From contig NZ_CABPSH010000011.1 of assembly GCF_902459725.1 (NCBI RefSeq), forward strand, positions 62,001-126,000: DNA of 64,000 bases. Direction: 5' to 3'. Source of the DNA: Pandoraea eparura. GTDB lineage: Bacteria; Pseudomonadota; Gammaproteobacteria; Burkholderiales; Burkholderiaceae. Every line of letters begins with the position of its first letter. Position 1 is the stretch's first letter. The notes under the pieces are model-generated. The model was not told where the DNA came from and searched no databases. It saw only the letters and a list, made by a program, of their open reading frames with translations. The position numbers were made by a program, and so were the translations under genes. Below are positions 1 to 7,645 of this stretch, piece by piece.

Positions 1-192
1 GACGGCGCCCGCCAGACCGAAGATCGCGATCAGCACGAGCGCGTAACGCGCCAGAATGCACAGCGGACACGGATCCTCGTGACGCACGTACTGGAAGTAC
101 AGTGCACCGCCCAACAGGGCGAGGCAGATGACGGTGAGCAGGAGATACCGCAGACGTTCGCGGCGCAGGGCCGGGTCGATTTGAGCGTTCAT
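1..192 (-). CDS. dsbB: Disulfide bond formation protein B, N-terminal part (cut by window start)
   Basis: Inner-membrane quinone reductase that reoxidises DsbA in the periplasm. The visible 64 residues start at an ATG (complement of 190-192) and read [19 protein letters not shown], followed by a first membrane helix and then the motif PCPLCIL, which is the periplasmic Cys-X2-Cys pair of the DsbB family, and a second hydrophobic helix. The C-terminal half, including the second cysteine pair, lies outside the window. The gene was found by translating the complement directly because it runs off the edge. Family assignment rests on the CPLC motif right after helix one, which is characteristic. 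Confidence 0.88.
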   Translation of the reverse strand, partial: MNAQIDPALRRERLRYLLLTVICLALLGGALYFQYVRHEDPCPLCILARYALVLIAIFGLAGAV

Positions 193-426
193 TTCACTTC
201 GGGCGGTGGGCCATCACGAATCCCGCGCAACCCCGCATGACGCCGGGCGGCAGGCACTTGGGCAGGCATTGTAACCCCAGCCCGAGGCCTGCGTGAGTCG
301 AAAAATTACGGAACTATTTGCCCGAAAATCAGACGTTTGCGCGTGGTGCGCCGACGGTCATGGCCCTGTGGTGCCGAGCGGGCGGCGCGGGCGTTGCCAG
401 CGATACTGCCGCCCGCGCCGCCGGCC

Positions 427-1812
427 TCACCGGCCCAGGCCCGCCGAGCGCAGGGCGTGCTCGATGGCGCGCCCGACCGGGAACAGACGTGCGTCGTCGC
501 CCGCCGCGGCGCTCACCATCAGGCCGATGGGCGCTTCGCCCGGGGCCTGACATGGTAGCGAGAACGCGCAGCCGTCGATCATGTTGATGGCCGTGGGGTT
601 GCGCAGCACCAGCGCGTTGGTGGCCGTGAAGGTGTCGTCGCTCGCCTCGAGCGGCGCGATGGCCGGTGGCGTGAGCGGTACGGTCGGGCACAGCACCGCG
701 TCGAACCCTTGCCAGACGGGGGTTGCTGCCGCAATGAGCGCGTCGCGGGCATTCAGCAGGTCGATGTAGTCGGCGGCGCTGGCCGGCTCACCCTTGCGGA
801 TGCGCACCAGCACGCGCGGATCGTAGTCCTGCGCACGCTCGGTCAGCAGCTTGCGATGCCACGCATAAGCCTCGATGGGCGAAAAGCCGAAGCGATTGAT
901 GGCGGGCAACCGTTCGAACGGCGTGAACTGGAATTCCACCAGCGTTGCCCCCGCCTTGGCGAGCGTGGCGAGGGCGCGTTCGTAGATGGCGATGGCGGCA
1001 GGTTCCGCCCCGTCCAGTACGAAGTTCGTCAACACGCCCAAGCGCATGCCGCGAACGTCGCGCGGTGCCGGCACGGATTCGTCGACGGCATGGCCCGAGA
1101 GAATCGCATCGACCCAGGCGCAGCAATCCACCGAGCGGCCGATGGGGCCGACCGAGTCCAGTGATGTCGACAGCGGCAGGGCGCCGTCGCGCGGCGTGCG
1201 CGCGGCGGTCGGCTTGAAGCCGGTCAGGCCGCAGAAGGCCGACGGAATGCGGATCGAGCCGCCCGTATCGGTGCCGAGCCCGACCGCCGCCATGCCATCG
1301 GCCACCGACGCGGCGGCACCCGACGACGATCCCCCGGCAATATGGCCCGCCTCGCGCTGCCACGGCGAGCGCGGTGTGCCGTAATGCGGGTTCAGGCCGA
1401 GGCCGGAAAAGGCGAATTCGGTCATGTTGGTGCGGCCGATGATGACGGCGCCGGCCTGACGCAGACGCGCCACGGCGACGGCGTCGTGCTTGGCCGGGGC
1501 GGCGTCCGACAGGGCTTTGGAACCTGCCCGCGTGACTTGCCCCGCCACGTCGAACAAATCCTTCACCGACACGGGCACCCCCATGAGCGGCGAGAGGCGC
1601 GCGCCTGCCCGGCGCAGCGCGTCGAGTCCGTCGGCGGCGCTGCGTGCGGCTTGCGCGTCGACTTGCGTGAAGACGACGTTGCCCTGACCCGCCGGATCAT
1701 GGATGCGCGCGAGCGCCTGCTCGGTCAGCGCACGGCTGGTGGTGCGCCCGGCGTCGAGCGCGGCGGCGAGGTCGGACAGGGGGCGTTGCAGATCGATGGC
1801 GTCGGTGCTCAT
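427..1812 (-). CDS. Amidase signature family hydrolase
   Basis: Predicted cytoplasmic amidase of 461 residues, the usual length for this family, hydrolysing a carboxamide bond; the substrate is unknown. The amidase signature is clear: the catalytic lysine lies in PVSVKDLFD (about K84), the glycine/serine stretch AGGSSSGAAASVADG is at about 159-173, and the nucleophile is in TDTGGSIRIP (about S186), giving the Lys-cisSer-Ser triad. It is the last gene of a leftward run: the regulator upstream stops two bases before this ATG, so the two are probably translationally coupled. The pairing with a DUF2848 protein and a GntR regulator suggests a small catabolic operon. GatA is less likely because no gatB or gatC is adjacent. 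Confidence 0.9.
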   Translation of the reverse strand: MSTDAIDLQRPLSDLAAALDAGRTTSRALTEQALARIHDPAGQGNVVFTQVDAQAARSAADGLDALRRAGARLSPLMGVPVSVKDLFDVAGQVTRAGSKALSDAAPAKHDAVAVARLRQAGAVIIGRTNMTEFAFSGLGLNPHYGTPRSPWQREAGHIAGGSSSGAAASVADGMAAVGLGTDTGGSIRIPSAFCGLTGFKPTAARTPRDGALPLSTSLDSVGPIGRSVDCCAWVDAILSGHAVDESVPAPRDVRGMRLGVLTNFVLDGAEPAAIAIYERALATLAKAGATLVEFQFTPFERLPAINRFGFSPIEAYAWHRKLLTERAQDYDPRVLVRIRKGEPASAADYIDLLNARDALIAAATPVWQGFDAVLCPTVPLTPPAIAPLEASDDTFTATNALVLRNPTAINMIDGCAFSLPCQAPGEAPIGLMVSAAAGDDARLFPVGRAIEHALRSAGLGR

Positions 1813-1814
1813 GG

Positions 1815-2585
1815 TCAGATCGCTTTCAGGATATGGGTGCGGAATTCTTCGATATGCCGGGCGATGGCCTGGCGGGCGCGCTCGGCATCGTGTGCGGCGA
1901 GCGCCTCAAACAGTTCGAGGTGCTCTTCGTAGACGCCTTCGAGGTGGCTCGGCGTCGACAGGGCGAGGAACCAGAAACGCAGCGAGCGCTCATGCAGGCC
2001 GCGCAGCAGCTCGGCGAGTGTCTGGTTGCGCGAGGCACGCGAGATGGCCAGATGGAAGTCGCGGTCGATGCGCATCATCGCCGCCACGTCGCGCGCGGCG
2101 ATGGCCGCCTGAGACCGTGCCAGCACTGCCTCGATGGCCGCGAGGTCGTCCGGTGTGGCGGCGCGCGCGGCCAGTGCCGCGCAATACGTCTCGTTGATCA
2201 TGCGCACGTCGATGATCTCGAGCGCATCGTTGAGCGAGACCGGCGCGACCATCGCCCCCTTGCGCGGCAGGATGACCACCCACCCTTCGAGCGAAAGGCG
2301 GTGCATCGCCTGATGCACCGGGGTGCGCCCGAGCCCCGTCGACTGCATCAACTGCGCTTCGTTGAGCGTCTCGCCCGGGCGCAGACGCAGCGTGATGATG
2401 TCGTGCTTGATCGCGTCGTACGCGCGCTCGGTCAGGCTGCGGCCATCCGTGGCGGACGGCGGCGTGGCCGTTGCAGTCATCTCCGACGCCGCGGAGGTGG
2501 CGGACGCCGCTGACGCCGCGGGTGCAAGGGGAGGGGGCACGAGCCGGGTGTCGTCGGCGGGGCTGTCGGGGGTGTTGTCGGGCAT
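1815..2585 (-). CDS. GntR family transcriptional regulator, FCD type
   Basis: Probable repressor of the surrounding amidase / DUF2848 operon. An N-terminal winged helix (RSLTERAYDAIKHDIITLRL, then LGRTPVHQAMHRL) is followed by an all-helical FCD ligand domain containing the metal/ligand-type segments IDRDFHLAI and EEHLELFEAL. The open frame extends upstream to 2789, but that extension overlaps the end of the DUF2848 gene and is low-complexity, so ATG at 2585 (MPDNTPDS) was preferred. A second ATG at 2480 (MTATATPP) has GGAG directly against it and is also possible. The leader to about residue 35 is Ala/Thr/Ser-rich. The likely operator is the inverted repeat before the DUF2848 gene (3363-3398). 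Confidence 0.85.
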   Translation of the reverse strand: MPDNTPDSPADDTRLVPPPLAPAASAASATSAASEMTATATPPSATDGRSLTERAYDAIKHDIITLRLRPGETLNEAQLMQSTGLGRTPVHQAMHRLSLEGWVVILPRKGAMVAPVSLNDALEIIDVRMINETYCAALAARAATPDDLAAIEAVLARSQAAIAARDVAAMMRIDRDFHLAISRASRNQTLAELLRGLHERSLRFWFLALSTPSHLEGVYEEHLELFEALAAHDAERARQAIARHIEEFRTHILKAI

Positions 2586-2661
2586 CGGGGCGGGTCGGGT
2601 CTGTCGGCGGGCGTCGATGTCGGGGCGCGCTTGCGCGGGCTCCGGTCGGCGCGAGTCGATT

Positions 2662-3348
2662 TTAGTCGGCAATCGCCAGCGCCTGCGTGGCGTAGCGATG
2701 CCGGATCGTGCGGCCGAGAACCGGGTCGTGTAGTTCGATCTCGAACTGCTCGCCGCCGGCCACGCCGCCAATGGCAGCGAGTGTGCCACAGAACATGGCG
2801 GCGCCCGCCGGCAGGCCGTCCGGTCCGAGTTTCTCCATCAGTTCCTGCGGCGAGAGCAGGCCGGCTACCGTGCCTTCCTGATAGAGGCGCCGTTCACCGT
2901 CACGCGTCACCCAGGAGCGCAGTGTCAACTGATCCCAGTGCGCGACGACATCGGCGAAGCGCCACGCGTTGCGCGCCACCGGCTTCGCGCAGACCTGCTT
3001 CGAGACGGTCACGCCATAGGCCTCGACTTCGCGGTCGGTGTGATCCGAGCCCACGCTCACGAGCAGATCGTTGCCGTGGCGCACGAGCACGCATTCGGCT
3101 TCGCCGCTGCTTGTCTGGCCGACGACATCGATGGCGTCGCTTTGCGCCAGCAGGGCGGGGGCGAGCCGGTAGAAGCAAGGCGTGCTCGACGGACGGCGCA
3201 CGCCCAGCGCGGCCAACTCGGCAATGTGATGCTCGACGGCGTTGCGATCGCGCCCGGCCCAGCCGGCGATGATCAACGTGTCGATCGGCACGTCGACGGA
3301 TGACTGGGCGCCGTCGCCGGACACCGTGAAGGACAGACGGGAATGCAT
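2662..3348 (-). CDS. DUF2848 domain-containing protein
   Basis: A 228-residue soluble protein of the DUF2848 family, whose members are distantly like fumarylacetoacetate-hydrolase-fold proteins and often sit beside amidases or transporters. No reaction is established. Visible landmarks are an N-terminal IDTLIIAGWAGRD segment, GSDHTDREVEAYGV in the middle (about residue 100) with conserved acidic and histidine residues, and AAMFCGTLAAIGG near the end. It starts at ATG 3346-3348 with AGGAG about 13 bases upstream and is the first gene of a leftward operon followed by the GntR regulator and the amidase. The context suggests catabolism of an acyl or amide compound; this is inference. Confidence 0.8.
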   Translation of the reverse strand: MHSRLSFTVSGDGAQSSVDVPIDTLIIAGWAGRDRNAVEHHIAELAALGVRRPSSTPCFYRLAPALLAQSDAIDVVGQTSSGEAECVLVRHGNDLLVSVGSDHTDREVEAYGVTVSKQVCAKPVARNAWRFADVVAHWDQLTLRSWVTRDGERRLYQEGTVAGLLSPQELMEKLGPDGLPAGAAMFCGTLAAIGGVAGGEQFEIELHDPVLGRTIRHRYATQALAIAD

Positions 3349-3362
3349 AAGGGGATCACTCC

Positions 3363-3398
3363 TGTGAAATTCGTTTGATATTTATGTGATATTTCACA
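3363..3398. promoter_or_regulatory. Candidate GntR operator upstream of the DUF2848 / gntR / amidase operon
   Basis: Seen directly: TGTGAAAT at 3363-3370 is answered by ATTTCACA at 3391-3398, and a tighter repeat TGTGA-N4-TCACA occupies 3385-3398. The site is 15-50 bases before the first start codon of an operon that carries its own FCD-type GntR regulator, which commonly bind short inverted repeats of this size. Binding by that regulator is inferred. Confidence 0.55.
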
Positions 3399-3849
3399 AG
3401 ATAGGGCGACAAAACGCAAGTCAAAAAATTTCGCGGAGGGGGGGAATGATGGGAATTTTTTATGAAAAGCCCCGTCAATCTTGGGTTGCGCGCGTGTTCG
3501 CCCATCGCGTATATTGATCCGGCGCCAGTCGTTGGCCGGACATTCGTCAGATATTTGCCGATCCGAACCGGTCACGGGGCCGGAGATCCTTCGGACGTTC
3601 GAGGGGGATTCGGGAGATTCGGGGGAGGTACGGCCCGTCGGCCCGACGGCAAATGCCCCAAGTGGCGACCGCGTGAGCGGGCGAACGAGCGCAACGTCTA
3701 TCAAGCCGGCGGCACACGGCCGGCTTCCCACCTTCATCAAGCAGCACGTCTTGCCTCACCGCAGCGGCCCGTCAGGGAAGCGGCGCGTGCCGGGCGTGTC
3801 GTCAAGAACACCAAAATCGGCGCAACGCGCCGCGGGGAGAACGTATCGG
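3399..3849. other. Intergenic stretch between the DUF2848 operon and the antiporter
   Basis: About 450 bases without a convincing gene. The left part is relatively A+T-rich and probably carries the leftward promoter. The right part stays open in the antiporter frame back to 3481, but that extension is arginine- and proline-rich, unlike a membrane protein N-terminus. No RNA gene or repeat was recognised. Confidence 0.5.
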
Positions 3850-5631
3850 ATGCATCACGCCATCGACTTCATTCAGGACCTGGCCGTCATCATGCTGCTG
3901 GCCGGCATCGTGACGGTCATCTTCAACCGGTTTCGACAACCGGTCGTGCTCGGCTATATCGTGGCGGGCGTGATCATCGGCCCGTACACGCCGCCGTTCG
4001 CGCTGATCCATGACGAGAAGACGATCGGTATCCTGGCCGAACTCGGCGTGGTGTTCCTGATGTTCTCGCTGGGGCTGGAGTTCAGCTTGCGCAAGCTCGC
4101 GCGGGTGGGCGTGACGGCATTCGTGGCGGCGATCACCGAGATCGTGCTGATGCTCTGGCTCGGCTACGAGATCGGCCGTTTCTTCGGCTGGAAGGCGATG
4201 GACTCGATCTTCCTCGGCGCGATGCTCGCCGTCTCGTCGACCACCATCATCGTCAAGGCGCTCGACGAACTCGGCATGAAGCGAGAGCGTTTCGCCCAGC
4301 TCATCTTCGGCGTGCTGATCGTGGAGGACGTGCTCGCCATCGGCATGATCGCACTGCTCTCGGGCATCGCCATCAGCGGCTCGGTCGATGCCGGCGAGGC
4401 TACCTTCACGCTGGGCAAGCTGTTGCTGTTCATGGTGGTCTCGCTTGTGGTGGGCATACTGCTCGTGCCGCGCATTCTCGCGTACGTGGCGAAATTCAAG
4501 AGCGACGAGATGCTGCTGGTGGTCGTGCTCGGTCTGTGCTTCGGCTTCTGCCTGCTGGTGATCCAGATGGGATACAGCGTGGCGCTCGGCGCGTTCCTGA
4601 TCGGTGCGATCATGGCCGAGGCGCGTGAGCTGCACACCATCGAGCGGCTGATTGCCCCGCTGCGCGACATGTTCAGCGCCGTATTCTTCGTCACTATCGG
4701 GCTGCTGCTCGATCCGCACGTGCTGGTCACGTACATTTGGCCGATTCTCGTCATCACCCTCGCGGTGGTGATCGGCAAGATCGTGTCGTGCGGGCTGGGG
4801 GCGTACCTCTCGGGCCAGGACGGACGGACGTCGATGCGCGTGGGCATGGGCCTGTCGCAGATCGGCGAGTTCTCGTTCATCATCGCGTCGCTCGGGCTGT
4901 CGCTCAAGGTGACGAGCGACTTCCTTTACCCGATTGCCGTGGCTGTGTCGGTCATCACGACACTGCTCACGCCATACCTGATCAAGAGCGCCGACCCGTT
5001 CACCGGTTGGCTCGGTCGCGCGATGCCCGGGCGCCTGTCGTACGTGCTGCGTCAGTACACGCAGTGGCTGCAGAGCATTCATCTGACGGGAGATGGCGCG
5101 GCGCTCGTCGGCATCGTGCGTCGCATCGTGATGAGCGTGGCGATCAATCTGGCGCTCGTCGTGACGATCTTCCTCGGCGGCGCGTTCTTCTATCGGCGTC
5201 TGGCCGACCTGATGTCGCCGTGGGTGCGCGACCCGAGCCTGCAAAGTGCAGTGGTTTGGGGTGTGGCACTCGTGCTGTCGCTGCCGTTCCTGATCGCGGT
5301 GTACCGCAAGCTCAAGTCACTCTCGCTCTTGCTCGTGGAGTTGTCAGTGTCGCCGAGCCTGACCGGACGGTATACGTACCAGGTACGCCGCGTGGTGGCC
5401 GAGATTCTGCCGATTGCCGCGATGGTCGGGGTGATCCTGCTGGTGGCGGCGTTGTCGGCGAGCATCCTGCCGTCGACGGAGATGGTCGTGCTGATCGTGG
5501 CGGGCACGGTGGTGCTGGCGATCGTCATGCGAAGCTGGTTCGTGCGGATGCACGCGAAGCTCCAGATCGCGCTCAAGGAGACGCTGGAACACCAGTCCGA
5601 TAGCGAGCAAGGCGGCGGCTCCCCGCATTGA
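3850..5631 (+). CDS. CPA2 family monovalent cation:proton antiporter
   Basis: Inner-membrane Na+/K+:H+ antiporter of 593 residues. ATG 3850 was chosen because GGGGAGA lies nine bases upstream and the protein then opens directly with a membrane helix (MHHAIDFIQDLAVIMLLAG). The Na_H_exchanger core runs to about residue 385 with family landmarks GYIVAGVIIGP, FSLGLEFSLRKL, SSTTIIVKAL, VEDVLAIGM and GLSQIGEFSF. Unlike KefB/KefC there is no TrkA-N nucleotide-binding domain after the core. Instead about 170 residues with five or so more membrane helices follow, ending in a short soluble tail. Ion specificity cannot be read from the sequence. It is a single gene ending before a perfect hairpin terminator. 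Confidence 0.88.
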   Translation: MHHAIDFIQDLAVIMLLAGIVTVIFNRFRQPVVLGYIVAGVIIGPYTPPFALIHDEKTIGILAELGVVFLMFSLGLEFSLRKLARVGVTAFVAAITEIVLMLWLGYEIGRFFGWKAMDSIFLGAMLAVSSTTIIVKALDELGMKRERFAQLIFGVLIVEDVLAIGMIALLSGIAISGSVDAGEATFTLGKLLLFMVVSLVVGILLVPRILAYVAKFKSDEMLLVVVLGLCFGFCLLVIQMGYSVALGAFLIGAIMAEARELHTIERLIAPLRDMFSAVFFVTIGLLLDPHVLVTYIWPILVITLAVVIGKIVSCGLGAYLSGQDGRTSMRVGMGLSQIGEFSFIIASLGLSLKVTSDFLYPIAVAVSVITTLLTPYLIKSADPFTGWLGRAMPGRLSYVLRQYTQWLQSIHLTGDGAALVGIVRRIVMSVAINLALVVTIFLGGAFFYRRLADLMSPWVRDPSLQSAVVWGVALVLSLPFLIAVYRKLKSLSLLLVELSVSPSLTGRYTYQVRRVVAEILPIAAMVGVILLVAALSASILPSTEMVVLIVAGTVVLAIVMRSWFVRMHAKLQIALKETLEHQSDSEQGGGSPH

Positions 5632-5711
5632 GCGACGCGCGTGCCGCGCGGCGCCCCGACGATGGCGCGCAGGCATCAAGGCCCGCCGGCGGTGAACGCC
5701 ACTGAACTGGA

Positions 5712-5750
5712 CCCCAAGCGTCGGATATCGATCCGACGCTTGGGGCTTTC
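5712..5750 (+). terminator. Rho-independent terminator after the antiporter gene
   Basis: Perfect 15-bp stem (5712-5726 with 5731-5745) around a 4-base loop, followed by CTTTC. It lies between the converging antiporter and ribB genes, so it may act in both directions, though the T-run is short. Confidence 0.75.
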
Positions 5751-5916
5751 ATGGCGTGGAGCGACCGTAAAGCCTCTCGCCGTGTCGTCGCCGGACCGGC
5801 CTTTTCTGCTTCGCGCGGCGGTTTCGTCGACATTCCATTTCGCCAGCACGGCGGCTTGTGCCGTGGCCGTGAAGCGGGTGTCGCGAATTCGCCGCGGTGC
5901 CGGCTGTGTCGCTGGC

Positions 5917-6669
5917 TCAGGCCGCCTGCGCGAGGCTACGGCGATAGTGGGCCAACTCGTCGATGGTCAGAATCGGCAGGCCATGCTGCGCGGCGAAGCG
6001 CTCGATGTCGGCGCCGCGCGTCATCGTGCCGTCCGGATTCATCAACTCGCACAGCACGGCGGCGGGTTTCAAGCCGGCAAGCGTGGCCAGATCGACCGAG
6101 CCCTCGGTGTGACCGCGACGCGTGAGCACACCGCCCGGCTGCGCACGCAGCGGGAATACATGGCCCGGGCGGGACAGGTCGGCGGGCTGCGCGTCGTCGG
6201 CAATTGCGGCGCGAATCGTGGTGACGCGGTCGGCGGCGCTCACGCCGGTGCTCACACCCTGACGCGCCTCGATCGTCACAGTGAACGCCGTACCGTAACG
6301 GCTCTGATTCTCGTCGACCATCGGCGGCAGATCGAGACGACGCAGTGTCTCGTCAGGCAGACACAGGCACACGATGCCACTGCATTCGCGGATCAGCATG
6401 GCCATGGTGGCCGGGGTGATTTTCTCGGCGGCGACGATCAGATCGGCCTCGTTCTCGCGGTCCAGGTCGTCCATGAGGATGACCGGACGGCCTTCGCGCA
6501 TGGCGTCGAGCGACGCTGCCAGACGGACGTCGACCGGCGCCAGGTTGGCGAATGCCGGGTAGGCGTGCAGATCGTCGGTGGCACAGGTTGTGCGGAGCAC
6601 ATCGCTCACGTGCGTGGTCGATGCGGTGGTTTGCGGAACGGCTTGGGTGGTGCTTTGGATAACGGACAT
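5917..6669 (-). CDS. ribB: 3,4-dihydroxy-2-butanone 4-phosphate synthase
   Basis: Converts ribulose 5-phosphate to 3,4-dihydroxy-2-butanone 4-phosphate and formate, supplying the four-carbon unit of riboflavin. The 250-residue protein has the RibB acidic loop [11 protein letters not shown] (about 68-78), the SGIVCLCL strand, TGVSAADR, and the C-terminal HTEGSVDLA with [13 protein letters not shown]. No GTP cyclohydrolase II domain is fused, so it is RibB rather than the RibBA fusion. The first 45 residues are a poorly conserved Thr/Ala-rich extension. Start ATG 6667-6669 has AGGAG eight bases upstream. Control by FMN is indicated by the riboswitch in its long leader. Confidence 0.95.
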   Translation of the reverse strand: MSVIQSTTQAVPQTTASTTHVSDVLRTTCATDDLHAYPAFANLAPVDVRLAASLDAMREGRPVILMDDLDRENEADLIVAAEKITPATMAMLIRECSGIVCLCLPDETLRRLDLPPMVDENQSRYGTAFTVTIEARQGVSTGVSAADRVTTIRAAIADDAQPADLSRPGHVFPLRAQPGGVLTRRGHTEGSVDLATLAGLKPAAVLCELMNPDGTMTRGADIERFAAQHGLPILTIDELAHYRRSLAQAA

Positions 6670-6732
6670 GAAACGCTCCTCGCGTCAATCAATCGGGCGA
6701 AAAACGTTTTCGGGGCATGCGAACGGACGCCT

Positions 6733-6753
6733 CCATGGGACGGCATCCCATGG
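6733..6753 (-). promoter_or_regulatory. Hairpin between FMN aptamer and ribB, probable expression platform
   Basis: CCATGGGA at 6733-6740 and TCCCATGG at 6746-6753 form an 8-bp stem with a 5-base loop in the ribB leader. No U-run follows, so initiation control or an anti-sequester helix is more likely than termination; which one is inferred. Confidence 0.45.
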
Positions 6754-6770
6754 CGCGCGGGTATCGACGC

Positions 6771-6942
6771 ATCTTCTCTCATCCGGACTATGACCGTCGG
6801 CTCTGGCCTCGCACCAGATCTGCTGACCCTGCCGATGTCACGGAAGCGACGGTGGCAGGCGCTCGCGGGCTCGCGACACACGCAGCTTGCACTGCGTGGC
6901 GTCACATACCGCCGGTGGGGACTTTCACCCCGCCCTGAAGAC
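6771..6942 (-). ncRNA. FMN riboswitch (RFN element)
   Basis: Read on the minus strand, the leader of ribB opens with TCTTCAGGGCGGGGTGAAAG, continues with the TCCCCACCGGCGGT block and a GCGAGC segment, and closes with GACGGTCATAGTCCGGATG and GAGAGAAGA, which pairs back to the opening TCTTC. These are the conserved blocks of the FMN aptamer in the correct order. FMN binding would repress ribB. The hairpin at 6733-6753 probably belongs to the expression platform. Confidence 0.93.
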
Positions 6943-7174
6943 GTGTATGCCGCTCGCAGCGCACCTCGCAGTCACGGATCGCGTGGCGTCGTTGCGTAGT
7001 CGGCGAGAGAGAGCGTAGCACAAGGGACTGCTGCGCTGCAGGGAAGACTGCGTGGCGCATGGGGGAATGACGGGCGGGGAGTGGCTCGACGTCGACTCGG
7101 GAGGACGACTCACGCGGATGTCGCCCCGACCGCCGACGCGAGCGGTGCGCAACATCCGGCGTGGGGGGGGATGG
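6943..7174. other. Gap between the riboswitch and copZ
   Basis: Together with the ribB leader this makes about 500 gene-free bases. The ribB promoter must lie here, upstream of the aptamer on the minus strand. No further gene or hairpin with a T-run was recognised. Confidence 0.4.
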
Positions 7175-7375
7175 TCAGGCGTGGATGCCTTTGACGGTGT
7201 AACCAGCGTCGGCGATGGCGGTGCTGACCTCGGCGGGCGAGAGACGGCTTTCGACGTCGACGCGTCCCGAGTCCAGATCCACATTGACCTTGGCGGCGGC
7301 ATCGCGCTCGGTGATCGCACGCGTGACGGCCTTGACGCAATGACCGCAGCTCATCCCTTCGACTTGCACTTGCAT
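7175..7375 (-). CDS. copZ: Copper chaperone, heavy-metal-associated domain protein
   Basis: A 66-residue stand-alone HMA domain that carries Cu(I) in the cytoplasm and passes it to the exporter CopA. It begins MQVQVEGMSCGHCVKAVTRA, with the metal-binding M-X-C-X2-C loop (C10, C13) and the usual beta-alpha-beta-beta-alpha-beta length. Its N-terminal domain relatives sit in the CopA protein next door. AAGGAG lies before the ATG. It is transcribed away from copA, and its own promoter at 7423-7453 has the CueR layout, so both genes should respond to copper together. Confidence 0.92.
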   Translation of the reverse strand: MQVQVEGMSCGHCVKAVTRAITERDAAAKVNVDLDSGRVDVESRLSPAEVSTAIADAGYTVKGIHA

Positions 7376-7422
7376 GTTGCACTCCTTGAAAGCGGTTTCG
7401 GTGACGGTGATCAGACAAACCG

Positions 7423-7453
7423 ATGATAGACCTTCCTACGGCAGGAAGCTCAA
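7423..7453 (-). promoter_or_regulatory. CueR-type promoter of copZ
   Basis: On the minus strand TTGAGC (7448-7453) and TATCAT (7423-7428) are separated by 19 bases, the over-long spacer typical of MerR-family promoters. Inside the spacer is an imperfect dyad, CTTCCTGC / AGGAAGGT, closely matching the copA operator. Activation by the CueR-like protein at 11307 is inferred. Confidence 0.8.
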
Positions 7454-7579
7454 GCACTATTTTCAGCGGAATCGCCGGACTGCCCGGATGTTGCCCAAAC
7501 CCAAGCGGTTCCGGGGGCGCTATCGTAATCAATGACGAGACTGCCATGTCGCGGCGTGAGACACATTGACGCCGGTCGC

Positions 7580-7610
7580 TTGACCTTCCCTTGATGGGAA
7601 GGTCTATGCT
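7580..7610 (+). promoter_or_regulatory. CueR-type promoter of copA
   Basis: TTGACC (7580-7585) and TATGCT (7605-7610) are spaced by 19 bases. The spacer holds a perfect 8-bp dyad, ACCTTCCC at 7583-7590 and GGGAAGGT at 7596-7603, as in known CueR operators. It lies 35 bases before the copA start. Confidence 0.88.
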
Positions 7611-7645
7611 CAACACATGATGACAGTCCTCCTGGAGACCTTGAA

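Noticed and set aside
3802-5244. 480-codon open frame opposite the antiporter gene
   Set aside because: A shadow of the real gene caused by GC-rich third positions; composition is His/Arg/Gln-rich and no family is recognisable.
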